Source of the DNA: JBAROU01 sp049642385
GTDB taxonomy: Bacteria; Chloroflexota; Dehalococcoidia; DSTF01; RBG-16-68-14
Assembly (NCBI GenBank): GCA_049642385.1
Contig: JBAROU010000139.1
Span: forward strand, 1 to 7,664
DNA length: 7,664 nucleotides
Direction: 5' to 3'
This document shows, one piece after another, positions 1-6,164 of the stretch. How positions within the stretch are numbered: position 1 is the first letter of the stretch; each line of letters starts with the position of its first letter. The translations under genes and the position numbers were made by a program. Under the pieces are notes generated by a model. It had not been told where the DNA came from and searched no databases. It saw only the letters and a list, made by a program, of their open reading frames with translations.

Positions 1-3000
1 CGCTGCTACCCAAGGCTTCCGAGCGGATCGACGCGCAGGGCCTCGGCCCCGCGGAGACGTTCGATGTAGAGAACGAATGCGGTTCGGGTGGTTGCCAACA
101 AAGCGTGGGCGATTTCCTGGTGCACTGTCACGTAGCGCACCATTACTTTGCCGGCATGTGGGGGCTGTGGCGGGTGTACAACACGCTGCAGGACGGCGCC
201 GCCTCGACCGACACGCTACTGCCGCTTCGAGAACTGCCAGACAGGGAAGGAGGCGCGGAGCCCGCCGTGACCTCCGCGGACCTGGTGGGCAAGACGATCG
301 AGTGGGGCGGTCGAGATCGCACGGTGAGCAAGAGCGGCCTTGCTGACTGGGTGGAGCAGCAGCTTCCGCCAGCGGGCGAGCCGGCGTCCAATGACGCGTC
401 CGTCTTCGCCTGGACGAAGAACGGCGACACGTACCTCAACGAACCAGAGACGGACGAGGTGTGGCCTGGATACCGCTCGCCTGCGCCGGGAACGCGGCCG
501 CCCATTACCTTCGACCCGAAGACGGGCAAGCTCGCCTACCCCTTCTTACGGCCACACCTGGGAAAACGTCCGCCGTTCGCGCCCAACCACGGCCCGTCGC
601 CCTACTTAGATCCGGTCACCGACGGCACGGAGCCGGCCCGCCCTGGGGCAAACGGCCCGAGCAGCGTTTGCCCGGCAGGGACCAAGCCGAAGAGCTTCGT
701 TATCCACGCTATTGAGGTCCCGATCACCTACAACAAGAAGGACGACATTGTCGATCCGGCGGGCGAGCTGTTCGTGCTCAAGGGACAAGAGGCCGCGGTC
801 CGGCGAGACAACGATCAGCGCGTTCCCCTCGCGATTCGGGCCAACGCCGGTGAAGACTGCGTCGACGTCGTCCTAAAGAGCGAGCTAACCGACAGCCCAC
901 AGAACCACAACTACGCCAAGGTCAACCTGCATATCCACTTCGTCCAGTTCGACGTGCAGGCGAGCGATGGCGTCATCGCCGGGTTCAACTACGAGCAGTC
1001 CGTGCGGCCGTTCGCGGTGGAAGGAGAAAAGCTGCAAACGCCCGCCGTTGCTGGAGCTTCCTCTGTGCTGCTTACAAGCGCCGAACGCTTCCATGCTGGT
1101 GCAGTCGTCGGCGTCGGCATGGATCAGGATGCAACGTTCGAGGTGAGACGGATCCAGGCGATCAGGCAGAGCACCGTGATCTTCGATCAACCGCTCCAGT
1201 ATGCGCACGTCGTGGGTGAGATCGTAAGCACCGAGTTCGTCCGCTATCGCTGGTACCCTGACGTCCAGTTCGGCACGGCCTATTTCCACGATCATGTCAA
1301 CGCGATCGACGGCTGGAGACACGGGCTCATCGGGGCGCTCATTTCGGAACCGCCGGGATCTACGTATCACGAGCCGCAAAGCGGCGATCCGATCGAGAGC
1401 GGGCCGATCGCTGACATCCGTACCAGCGCCAAGGTGTCGACCGACGTCACCGGCAGCTTCCGCGAGCTGGCCCTCTTCATTCAGGACAACAACCCGCTCA
1501 CCCACGTCGGGCGTTCCAGCGGCAGCGCGTTCAACTTGCGCGCAGAACCGCTGGACGATCGCGGCGGCGACCCAGCCCAGCTTTTTAGCAGCGCGGTCCA
1601 CGGCGACCCGGACACACCGGTGCTTCGAGCCTATCTCGGCGATCCGCTCGTGATCCGCGCGCTCGTCGGCGCGACGAACGACATGCACACGTTGCACGTG
1701 GACGGCCACTGGTTCCGCTTCGAGCCGTATAGCGCCACGTCGCCGCCGGTGAATACGGCGCACCTGGGCATCTCCGAGCGCTACGATGTCGTGATTCCGC
1801 GCGCCGGCGGCCCTCAGGCGTTACCCGGCGATTACCTCTACTACAACGGTCGCACGTTCAAACTGCGAGAAGGGAGTTGGGGCATCCTGCGCGTGCTCGA
1901 CGGTGCGGGCGACAGCGGGCTCCAGCAGCTGCCAGGGCACGAAACGATTCCACCTCCCGCAGCAGCGCTGTGCCCTCCCGGCGCTCCTAAGAAAAGCTTC
2001 GATGTCGCCGCCATCGACGCGCCTCTGCCGATGCTCAATGGCAAGAACGGAAGGCTATTTGTCCTGAAGCAGGACGAACAAGATGTAGCAGCCGGCCGGC
2101 GTCCTCCGGAACCACTTGTGCTGCACGTCAACGTCGGTGACTGCATCAGGATCGATCTGGCGAACGACACCAAAGACGGCCCTGTTTCGCTTCACGCTGA
2201 CATGCTCGCGTACGATCCGAAGACATCCGCAGGGATAGCAGCGGGAGCAACCCCTACTCAAACCGTCGCGCCAGGCGAGATGCGGACGTATACGTTCTAC
2301 GCGCACCCGGAGGTCGGCGAAACGATCGCGCTGCTGCGCGATTGGGGTAACGTGCTCGAAAACCCGGGCATCGGGCTCTACGGTGCGATCGTCGTCGGCC
2401 CAAGGGGCGCGATATTCCGAGACCCCATCACGAACGACGACATCGCCCTACGATCGAGCTGGCGCGTGAATGTGTTCCCCGAGGACGCTACGCCCTATCG
2501 CGATTTCGCGCTGTTCTTCCAGGATCAGGACGAATCGATCGGAACGCACCGCATGCCATACACAGTAAAGGTCAACGATCTGGTTGGTCTGAACTACAAC
2601 GCCGAGCCGTTAGACAAGCGGCTCCAACGAAACGACGACCCAGCGTTGGTTTTCCGAAGCGAAGTACACGGCGATCCGGCTACCCCGCTCCTGGAGTCAT
2701 TCGCCGGCGAACCGGTACAGGTACATGTGCTCGCACCCTGGAGCGAGCAAGCGCAAGTGTTCAGCATCGAGGGCCACGCATGGCCCGTAGAGCCCAGGCG
2801 AGCCGGCAGTTCCATGATCAGCGCCGCCCAGATCGGCGGGCTGGAGGCGACGACATTCAAGATAGGAGACGCTGGGGGCTCCGCTCGCCTGCCTGGCGAT
2901 TACCTGTACGGCGATCACAGGGAGCCATATCGAGAGGCCGGCCTGTGGGGTTTGTTCCGGGTGTATCCAGAAGACGCGTCGGCTGAGACGAAGCTCCTCC

Positions 3001-3149
3001 ACCTTCAATGCGTCCGCGTCACGTGCGGCGGCGGCTGGTCGATGCCCGTCTGGGCGATAGGACTGGGCGCGGCGCTTGTCGCGGCGTTCGCTGCTAGCGC
3101 TATCACCATACTCCGCCGCCGAACCCGGCCCCGCCTGCGAGGCTCCTGA
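1..3149 (+). CDS. Large membrane-anchored multicopper oxidase, multi-cupredoxin (MnxG/MofA-like architecture), 5'-truncated by the window
   Basis: The reading frame is open to the left edge (first full codon at 3), so the true start lies outside and about 1048 residues are visible. The type 1 copper motif HCHVAHHYFAGM is at 123-158. Further ligand-like motifs are HIH at 930-938, HDH in YFHDHVNAIDGW at 1287-1295, and HTLHVDGHWF at 1686-1715. Two paralogous units follow the first partial one, at about 669-1898 and 1971-2966. Each has a Cys pair (CPxG, then GxxC or GDC) that could form a disulfide. The C-terminus has a hydrophobic segment at about 3045-3108 followed by RRRTRPRLR, which suggests an extracytoplasmic enzyme held by one membrane helix. 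Known family members couple one-electron oxidation of metals or organics to reduction of O2 to water. The substrate here is unknown; Mn(II) oxidation is only an analogy based on size and motif order. The Val-Gly-Asp GTG at 105 is internal to a beta strand and is not the start. Confidence 0.9.
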   Translation, partial: LLPKASERIDAQGLGPAETFDVENECGSGGCQQSVGDFLVHCHVAHHYFAGMWGLWRVYNTLQDGAASTDTLLPLRELPDREGGAEPAVTSADLVGKTIEWGGRDRTVSKSGLADWVEQQLPPAGEPASNDASVFAWTKNGDTYLNEPETDEVWPGYRSPAPGTRPPITFDPKTGKLAYPFLRPHLGKRPPFAPNHGPSPYLDPVTDGTEPARPGANGPSSVCPAGTKPKSFVIHAIEVPITYNKKDDIVDPAGELFVLKGQEAAVRRDNDQRVPLAIRANAGEDCVDVVLKSELTDSPQNHNYAKVNLHIHFVQFDVQASDGVIAGFNYEQSVRPFAVEGEKLQTPAVAGASSVLLTSAERFHAGAVVGVGMDQDATFEVRRIQAIRQSTVIFDQPLQYAHVVGEIVSTEFVRYRWYPDVQFGTAYFHDHVNAIDGWRHGLIGALISEPPGSTYHEPQSGDPIESGPIADIRTSAKVSTDVTGSFRELALFIQDNNPLTHVGRSSGSAFNLRAEPLDDRGGDPAQLFSSAVHGDPDTPVLRAYLGDPLVIRALVGATNDMHTLHVDGHWFRFEPYSATSPPVNTAHLGISERYDVVIPRAGGPQALPGDYLYYNGRTFKLREGSWGILRVLDGAGDSGLQQLPGHETIPPPAAALCPPGAPKKSFDVAAIDAPLPMLNGKNGRLFVLKQDEQDVAAGRRPPEPLVLHVNVGDCIRIDLANDTKDGPVSLHADMLAYDPKTSAGIAAGATPTQTVAPGEMRTYTFYAHPEVGETIALLRDWGNVLENPGIGLYGAIVVGPRGAIFRDPITNDDIALRSSWRVNVFPEDATPYRDFALFFQDQDESIGTHRMPYTVKVNDLVGLNYNAEPLDKRLQRNDDPALVFRSEVHGDPATPLLESFAGEPVQVHVLAPWSEQAQVFSIEGHAWPVEPRRAGSSMISAAQIGGLEATTFKIGDAGGSARLPGDYLYGDHREPYREAGLWGLFRVYPEDASAETKLLHLQCVRVTCGGGWSMPVWAIGLGAALVAAFAASAITILRRRTRPRLRGS
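108..179 (+). other. Type 1 copper motif at the end of the first (partial) cupredoxin unit
   Basis: This segment encodes GDFLVHCHVAHH followed by YFAGMWGLWRVY. It supplies the Cys and His residues of the type 1 site, the flanking His residues of the type 3 pair, and the axial Met. It is the only HCH motif in the visible protein. Established three-domain oxidases carry this motif at their extreme C-terminus, but here about 990 residues follow it. Confidence 0.88.
669..1898 (+). repeat. Protein-level repeat unit A of the multicopper oxidase (two cupredoxin domains)
   Basis: The unit runs from the Cys of VCPAGTKPKSF to the motif GSWGILRVL. It shares ordered landmarks with unit B (1971-2966): CPxG near the start, LFVLK, ALFxQD, AEPLD, VHGDP.TP, GHxWxxEP-like segments, PGDYLY and a terminal WG-RV. 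Unit A keeps HIH (930-938), HDH (1287-1295) and an HxxHxxxH segment (1686-1709). Its counterpart of the HCH loop (1827-1898) reads GDYLYYNGRTFK, with no Cys or His ligand. It also contains an extra module of about 66 residues at roughly 1035-1232 that unit B lacks. Confidence 0.8.
1035..1232 (+). other. Inserted small beta-rich module inside the copper-ligand domain of unit A
   Basis: Between HIH (930-938) and HDH (1287-1295) lies a segment reading AVAGASSVLLTSAERFHAG, then VGVGMDQDATFEVRRIQAI, then a short turn and TVIFDQPLQYAHVVGEIVS. The pattern 'GA-S-V-LTSA--F--G, -FEVRRI-AI, T--FD-PL-YAH--GE-V' resembles short beta modules that recur in many secreted and tail-associated proteins. I recognise the pattern, not a specific named domain. 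Unit B passes directly from its HxH equivalent to its HDH equivalent in about 33 codons without it. Confidence 0.55.
1971..2966 (+). repeat. Protein-level repeat unit B of the multicopper oxidase, copper ligands degenerate
   Basis: Unit B begins with LCPPGAPKKSFDVAAIDAP, which parallels VCPAGTKPKSFVIHAIEVP at the start of unit A, and it ends in GLWGLFRVY. Copper-ligand positions are replaced: HIH becomes HAD (2193-2201), HDH becomes YAH (2298-2306), HxxHxxxH is reduced to VFSIEGH with a single His (2775-2777), and the HCH loop becomes GDYLYGDHREPY (from 2895). The unit therefore probably has a structural role rather than hosting a type 1 or trinuclear site. Confidence 0.78.
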
Positions 3150-3207
3150 GCGCCGCAGCTGGCTAACGAACCTTCTGCGAGCGCGCGTTCTCCGGCACTA
3201 TGTGAAG

Positions 3208-3948
3208 ATGGAAGCCGGCGTGATTCTTGTCGTCCTGGCTGCGGCGCTGCTGGCCGGCGTAGCGCAAGGGCTGACGGGTTTCGGCTTCGCACTGATCGTC
3301 GTTCCCATGCTGCTGTTCGTCGTCGATGTGCAAGAGGCGGTCGTGATGTCCTCGGCGCTCGGTACCGTGAGCGTAGCCTTGGTGTCGATGCGAAGCTGGC
3401 GGCACGTCTCTTGGCCGTTGGTGCTTCGATTGCTGGCTGGAAGCTTCGCTGGCATGCCCGTCGGGCTGCTGATCTTACTGTTCGCGCCCCAGGAGCCACT
3501 GCGCATCGCCGTCGCCCTCGCCGTGTTGGTGATGGCGCTGGGCCTGACCTGGGGGTACCGGCTGCCGGCCGGCGGCACCGGGAGGGAGCTTGCCGTTGGT
3601 GCGTTCTCCGGAGTCCTGCGCACGAGCACGAGCCTCGCCGGGCCGCCCGTGGTGTTTTACCTCCAGGCTCGCGCGTTTGAGCCGCCGAGCTTCCGGGCGA
3701 CGTTGGTGATGTTCTTCCTGGTGGGGAACATCGTGGCGCTGGCCGCCTTCGTCGCAACGAGCGTGGTAACCAGCCGATCGATCGTCTATTCCGCGATCGC
3801 TCTGCCCCTCGTGTTCGTGGGCGTGGCAGGCGGTGATCGTCTGCTGGGGCGAATCGATCCGGTGCTGTTCCGGCGACTCGTGCTAGCGCTACTCGTAGGA
3901 ACGGCGCTCTCTGGTGTCGGGTTGTCACTCCAGCGATTGCTCGGCTAG
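3208..3948 (+). CDS. TauE/SafE-family membrane permease (sulfite/organosulfonate-type exporter family)
   Basis: The 246-residue product is almost entirely hydrophobic, with about eight membrane segments (roughly residues 4-39, 42-61, 69-92, 98-116, 126-151, 164-187, 192-213 and 221-242, the first possibly two helices). Both family half-repeats show: AGVAQGLTGFGFALIVVPML at residues 16-35, and GAFSGVLRTSTSLAGPPVVF at residues 131-150. Family members move sulfite, sulfoacetate, thiosulfate or other small anions across the inner membrane; the substrate here cannot be read from sequence. The start is ambiguous because no Shine-Dalgarno is visible: ATG 3208 gives a normal family N-terminus, and GTG 3202 would add two residues. 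An upstream TTG at 3076 would overlap the oxidase with an Arg-rich non-family extension. The gene lies 58 bp after the oxidase on the same strand and may be cotranscribed with it. Confidence 0.87.
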   Translation: MEAGVILVVLAAALLAGVAQGLTGFGFALIVVPMLLFVVDVQEAVVMSSALGTVSVALVSMRSWRHVSWPLVLRLLAGSFAGMPVGLLILLFAPQEPLRIAVALAVLVMALGLTWGYRLPAGGTGRELAVGAFSGVLRTSTSLAGPPVVFYLQARAFEPPSFRATLVMFFLVGNIVALAAFVATSVVTSRSIVYSAIALPLVFVGVAGGDRLLGRIDPVLFRRLVLALLVGTALSGVGLSLQRLLG

Positions 3949-4089
3949 CACTTGGGTATCTCAACAGCAGGCGTGGTCCGGCTATCGGTTCCCGTCAGCG
4001 CGTGTCTGTGCTACCGAATCGACGTTCGCGCCGTCATACTAGGTGTGCTCGCGGGCCCATGCGAACGAGAGACGGATGAAGGGAGCGTT
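3949..4089 (+). other. Intergenic region upstream of the PPOX gene
   Basis: These 141 bp separate the permease from the PPOX enzyme. The frame stays open back to 3952, but that stretch translates to an unconserved-looking leader. I see no hairpin followed by a T-run, so no intrinsic terminator can be called. CATACT at 4035-4040 is a 4-of-6 match to a -10 box, but no convincing -35 lies 16-18 bp upstream. The promoter for the downstream gene is therefore probable but not located. Confidence 0.4.
4079..4085 (+). promoter_or_regulatory. Shine-Dalgarno site that fixes the PPOX gene start
   Basis: AAGGGAG at 4079-4085 lies 4 nt before ATG 4090. It supports ATG 4090 over the more upstream in-frame TTG at 3952. 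Confidence 0.7.
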
Positions 4090-4500
4090 ATGTCGATTTC
4101 CGCCCAACAACGGGAGTTCCTCGAGAAAAAGCGTCTTGCTATCGTCGGTCTCGACCGCAAGGCTGGCCCGCCACATCTCACGCCTGTCTACTACGCGCTG
4201 GACGGCGACGACATCGTTATCTCCACCACGGCAGCGCGCTTCAAAGCGAAAGCGGTCCGAGGTAACCCCGAAGTCTCGCTTTGTGTGCTGGGCGAAGAGC
4301 CGCCGTTCCCCTACCTGCTGATCTACGGCAACGGCGCGATCGAAGAAAGCGGCGCGGTCGATGTGATGATGACCATCGGCGAACGCATGATGGGCAACCC
4401 CCTACCCGACTCCGCCCGCCCCGCGATCGAAGAACGCGCGAAGAAAGAAGGCAGGGTCGTGCTGCGCGTGACGCCGACGCGGTCGTCCGGGAACGTTTAA
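4090..4500 (+). CDS. PPOX-class (pyridoxamine 5'-phosphate oxidase fold) flavin/F420-dependent enzyme
   Basis: The 136-residue protein has the split-barrel PPOX pattern. It starts with QREFLEKKRLAIVGLDRK, continues with GPPHLTPVYYALDGDDIVIS (a 'pHltPv-y--dgd-i-is' strand pair), and then TTAARFKAKAVRGNPEVSLC, the usual 'T----K--n---np-vsl-v' segment. YLLIYGNGAIEE follows as the 'y--i-G-a-i' strand. Length matches single-domain members such as the Rv1155-like F420 group (about 130-150 residues). Members bind FMN or F420 and reduce diverse small molecules, so the exact cofactor and substrate are not determined here. ATG 4090 has a good Shine-Dalgarno. The gene is separated by 141 bp from the permease and by 56 bp from the DUF35 gene, so it may form its own unit or lead the downstream pair. 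Confidence 0.85.
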   Translation: MSISAQQREFLEKKRLAIVGLDRKAGPPHLTPVYYALDGDDIVISTTAARFKAKAVRGNPEVSLCVLGEEPPFPYLLIYGNGAIEESGAVDVMMTIGERMMGNPLPDSARPAIEERAKKEGRVVLRVTPTRSSGNV

Positions 4501-4556
4501 GCTGCGGTTGAAGGCCGTCTACCGCTAGGCGTCACAGTTCGCTACGATGCTCCGCG

Positions 4557-5006
4557 ATGCCAAACCGCCCCTTGCCTGAACCAACACCGGAGACGCAGGC
4601 CTTCTGGGATGCGTGCCGCGAGCACCGGCTGATGCTGCAGCGCTGCCTGGAGTGCCCGGGGCATCCTGCTTACTTCTACCCCCGACCCTTCTGCCCCACC
4701 TGCCTGTCCTCAAACGTCGAATGGTTCCAGGCATCCGGGCGCGGAAAGCTGCACACATACGTCATCGCGCACCGCGGCGCGCAGGGCTTCGATGACGCTG
4801 TGCCGTATGTAATCGCTGTGGTGGAGCTGGACGAAGGGCCGCACCTGATGTCGAACATCGTCGGCGTTGAGGCGACGCCGGAGCACCTCCCGGTCGAGAT
4901 GCCAGTAGAAGTTACGTGGGAGGATATAGAACGCGACAGACGCGGTGTAACCGAGCACGTCGCGCTTCCGCTCTTTCGCCCGGCCAGCGACGGAGGCGCG
5001 CACTGA
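4557..5006 (+). CDS. DUF35 zinc-ribbon / OB-fold protein, partner of the adjacent thiolase
   Basis: The 149-residue protein has the two-part DUF35 layout. The N-terminal helix (PTPETQAFWDACREHRLMLQ) leads into a rubredoxin-like zinc ribbon with Cys30, Cys33, Cys46 and Cys49 (CLEC and CPTC). An OB-fold then begins at about residue 60 (GKLHTYVIAHRG, VPYVIAVVELDEGPHLMSNI). In characterised systems DUF35 proteins bind thiolase-fold enzymes and are needed for their assembly, for acyl-CoA channelling, or for retro-aldolase activity in steroid side-chain degradation. The thiolase gene begins 11 bp downstream, so the two are almost certainly cotranscribed and probably form a complex. No clear Shine-Dalgarno precedes ATG 4557. 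TACGAT at 4543-4548 is a weak -10 candidate without a recognisable -35. Confidence 0.9.
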   Translation: MPNRPLPEPTPETQAFWDACREHRLMLQRCLECPGHPAYFYPRPFCPTCLSSNVEWFQASGRGKLHTYVIAHRGAQGFDDAVPYVIAVVELDEGPHLMSNIVGVEATPEHLPVEMPVEVTWEDIERDRRGVTEHVALPLFRPASDGGAH

Positions 5007-5017
5007 GCTCCCTGAGC

Positions 5018-6151
5018 ATGGCGGCGGCCATCGTCGGGGCGGCGGAGACGGAGGAGCTGGGCGTCATCCCCCACATGTCGGCGCTCCAGCTTCACGCCGA
5101 CGCGGCGATCCGGGCGTTAGCCGATGCCGGCATGGACAAAAGCGAAGTCGATGCGATCCTGACCGCAGCGAATCCGTCCCAGATCGCAGAGTACCTACAG
5201 ATCACGCCACGCTTTGTAGATGGTACGGCCGTGGGCGGCTGTTCGTTCATGTTGCATGTGGCACATGCGGCCATGGCGATCGCGACCGGCCGCTGCCACG
5301 TCGCGTTGATCACCCACGGCCAGAGCGGCCGCTCACGCGTGGGCGAAGGTGGACGCTTCGGCGGAGGCGCAACGCCATCCGGCCAGTTCGAGAGCCCGTA
5401 CGGCGCGTGGGGGCCACCATCGGCCTTTACAATTCCCTTCGTCCGCCACATGCACGAGTACGGCACGACGGAGGAGCAGCTCGCGTCGGTCGCCGTGGCG
5501 CAGCGCCAATGGGCGGAGCGCAACCCACGCGCAATGATGCGCGACCCGATCACGGTGGGGGACGTGCTTGGCTCGCGGCTTATTTGCTGGCCGTTCCACT
5601 TGCTCGAGTGCTGCCTGGTCACCGACGGCGGCGGCGCGCTCGTCATGGTGTCGGCGGAACGAGCGAAGGACTTCCCCAAGCAGCCCGTCTACGTGCTTGG
5701 CATGGGAGAATCGGTTGAGATGTCGATGATCTCGCAGATGCATGACTTTACGTCGTCCCGCGCGTTCGTGACCAGCGGCCGCGAGGCGTTCGCAATGGCC
5801 GGCATCGAGCGCAAGGACGTCGACCACATCATGATCTACGACGCCTTTGCCCACCTGCCCATCTTTGCCTTGGAGGATCTGGGATTTCTGAAGAAGGGCG
5901 AGGCCGGGCCGTGGTTCGGCGAGATGCGGTCGGCGCCGGGCGGCGATCTACCCGTGAATACGAATGGCGGTGGGCTGTCCTACACACACACGGGCATGTA
6001 TGGCATGTTCGCGATCCAGGAGAGTGTGCGTCAACTCCGTGGCGAGGCGGCGGCGCAGGTGCCGAACGTGCGGGTGAGCGTCGCGCACGGCGTGGGCGGG
6101 ATGTTTTTCGCAGCGGGGACGCTGATCCTCACGAACGACGCCGGCGCCTAG
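5018..6151 (+). CDS. SCP2-type thiolase family protein (acetyl-CoA acetyltransferase / lipid-transfer-like, possible retro-aldolase)
   Basis: The 377-residue product has the non-degradative thiolase-family fold. It starts AAAIVGAAETEELG. The segment VGGCSFMLHVAHAAMAIATG places Cys75 at the nucleophile position by spacing to the helix-ending Gly. Later landmarks are CLVTDGGGALVM (residues 199-210), IYDAFAHLPIFALEDLGF (273-290) and NTNGGGLSYTH (314-324), whose His324 matches the catalytic GHP His. The C-terminal CxG motif of ordinary thiolases is replaced by HGVGG (357-361), as in many DUF35-linked homologues. Function may be acyl-CoA thiolysis or condensation, or aldol cleavage of a CoA thioester. 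ATG 5018 matches the family N-terminus. A GGAGG at 4992-4996 is 21 nt upstream, so initiation may rely on coupling to the DUF35 stop at 5006. The gene converges on the SDR with a 6-bp gap. Confidence 0.88.
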   Translation: MAAAIVGAAETEELGVIPHMSALQLHADAAIRALADAGMDKSEVDAILTAANPSQIAEYLQITPRFVDGTAVGGCSFMLHVAHAAMAIATGRCHVALITHGQSGRSRVGEGGRFGGGATPSGQFESPYGAWGPPSAFTIPFVRHMHEYGTTEEQLASVAVAQRQWAERNPRAMMRDPITVGDVLGSRLICWPFHLLECCLVTDGGGALVMVSAERAKDFPKQPVYVLGMGESVEMSMISQMHDFTSSRAFVTSGREAFAMAGIERKDVDHIMIYDAFAHLPIFALEDLGFLKKGEAGPWFGEMRSAPGGDLPVNTNGGGLSYTHTGMYGMFAIQESVRQLRGEAAAQVPNVRVSVAHGVGGMFFAAGTLILTNDAGA

Positions 6152-6164
6152 CCAACCCTAGCGC
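6144..6164. terminator. Possible weak bidirectional hairpin at the convergent stop-stop junction
   Basis: GCGC (6144-6147) pairs with GCGC (6161-6164), and TAG (6149-6151) pairs with CTA (6158-6160), with one bulged C at 6148 and a 6-nt loop CCAACC. The two stop codons sit in opposite arms. No T-run follows on either strand, so intrinsic termination is uncertain. Confidence 0.3.

Noticed and set aside
105..107. GTG as the start codon of the oxidase
   Set aside because: The frame is open to the left edge and the preceding codons (ending ECGSGGCQQS) read as normal cupredoxin sequence. A start here would cut off most of the type 1 copper domain.
885..1763. 292-codon open frame on the minus strand inside the oxidase gene
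   Set aside because: It is antisense to strong cupredoxin motifs and its translation is Arg/Asp/Val-rich with no recognisable domain. It is a GC-rich shadow frame.
3076..3207. Longer N-terminus for the permease from TTG 3076
   Set aside because: It would overlap the oxidase by 74 bp and add a charged stretch before the first membrane segment that is unlike the family.
3005..3964. 319-codon open frame on the minus strand opposite the TauE/SafE gene
   Set aside because: The translation is dominated by Arg, Ser, Pro and Ala with no domain. The plus strand encodes a clear membrane permease, so this is a shadow.
4504..4525. Possible terminator hairpin after the PPOX gene (GCGGT at 4504-4508 with ACCGC at 4521-4525)
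   Set aside because: Only 5 bp of stem with a 12-nt loop and no T-run; too weak to call.
5277..5284. GCGATCGC octamers and frequent CGATCG (for example 5277-5284 and around 3797)
   Set aside because: They recall the cyanobacterial HIP1 repeat but are few and fall in coding sequence where GC-rich Ile/Asp/Arg codons produce them; no other cyanobacterial sign is present.
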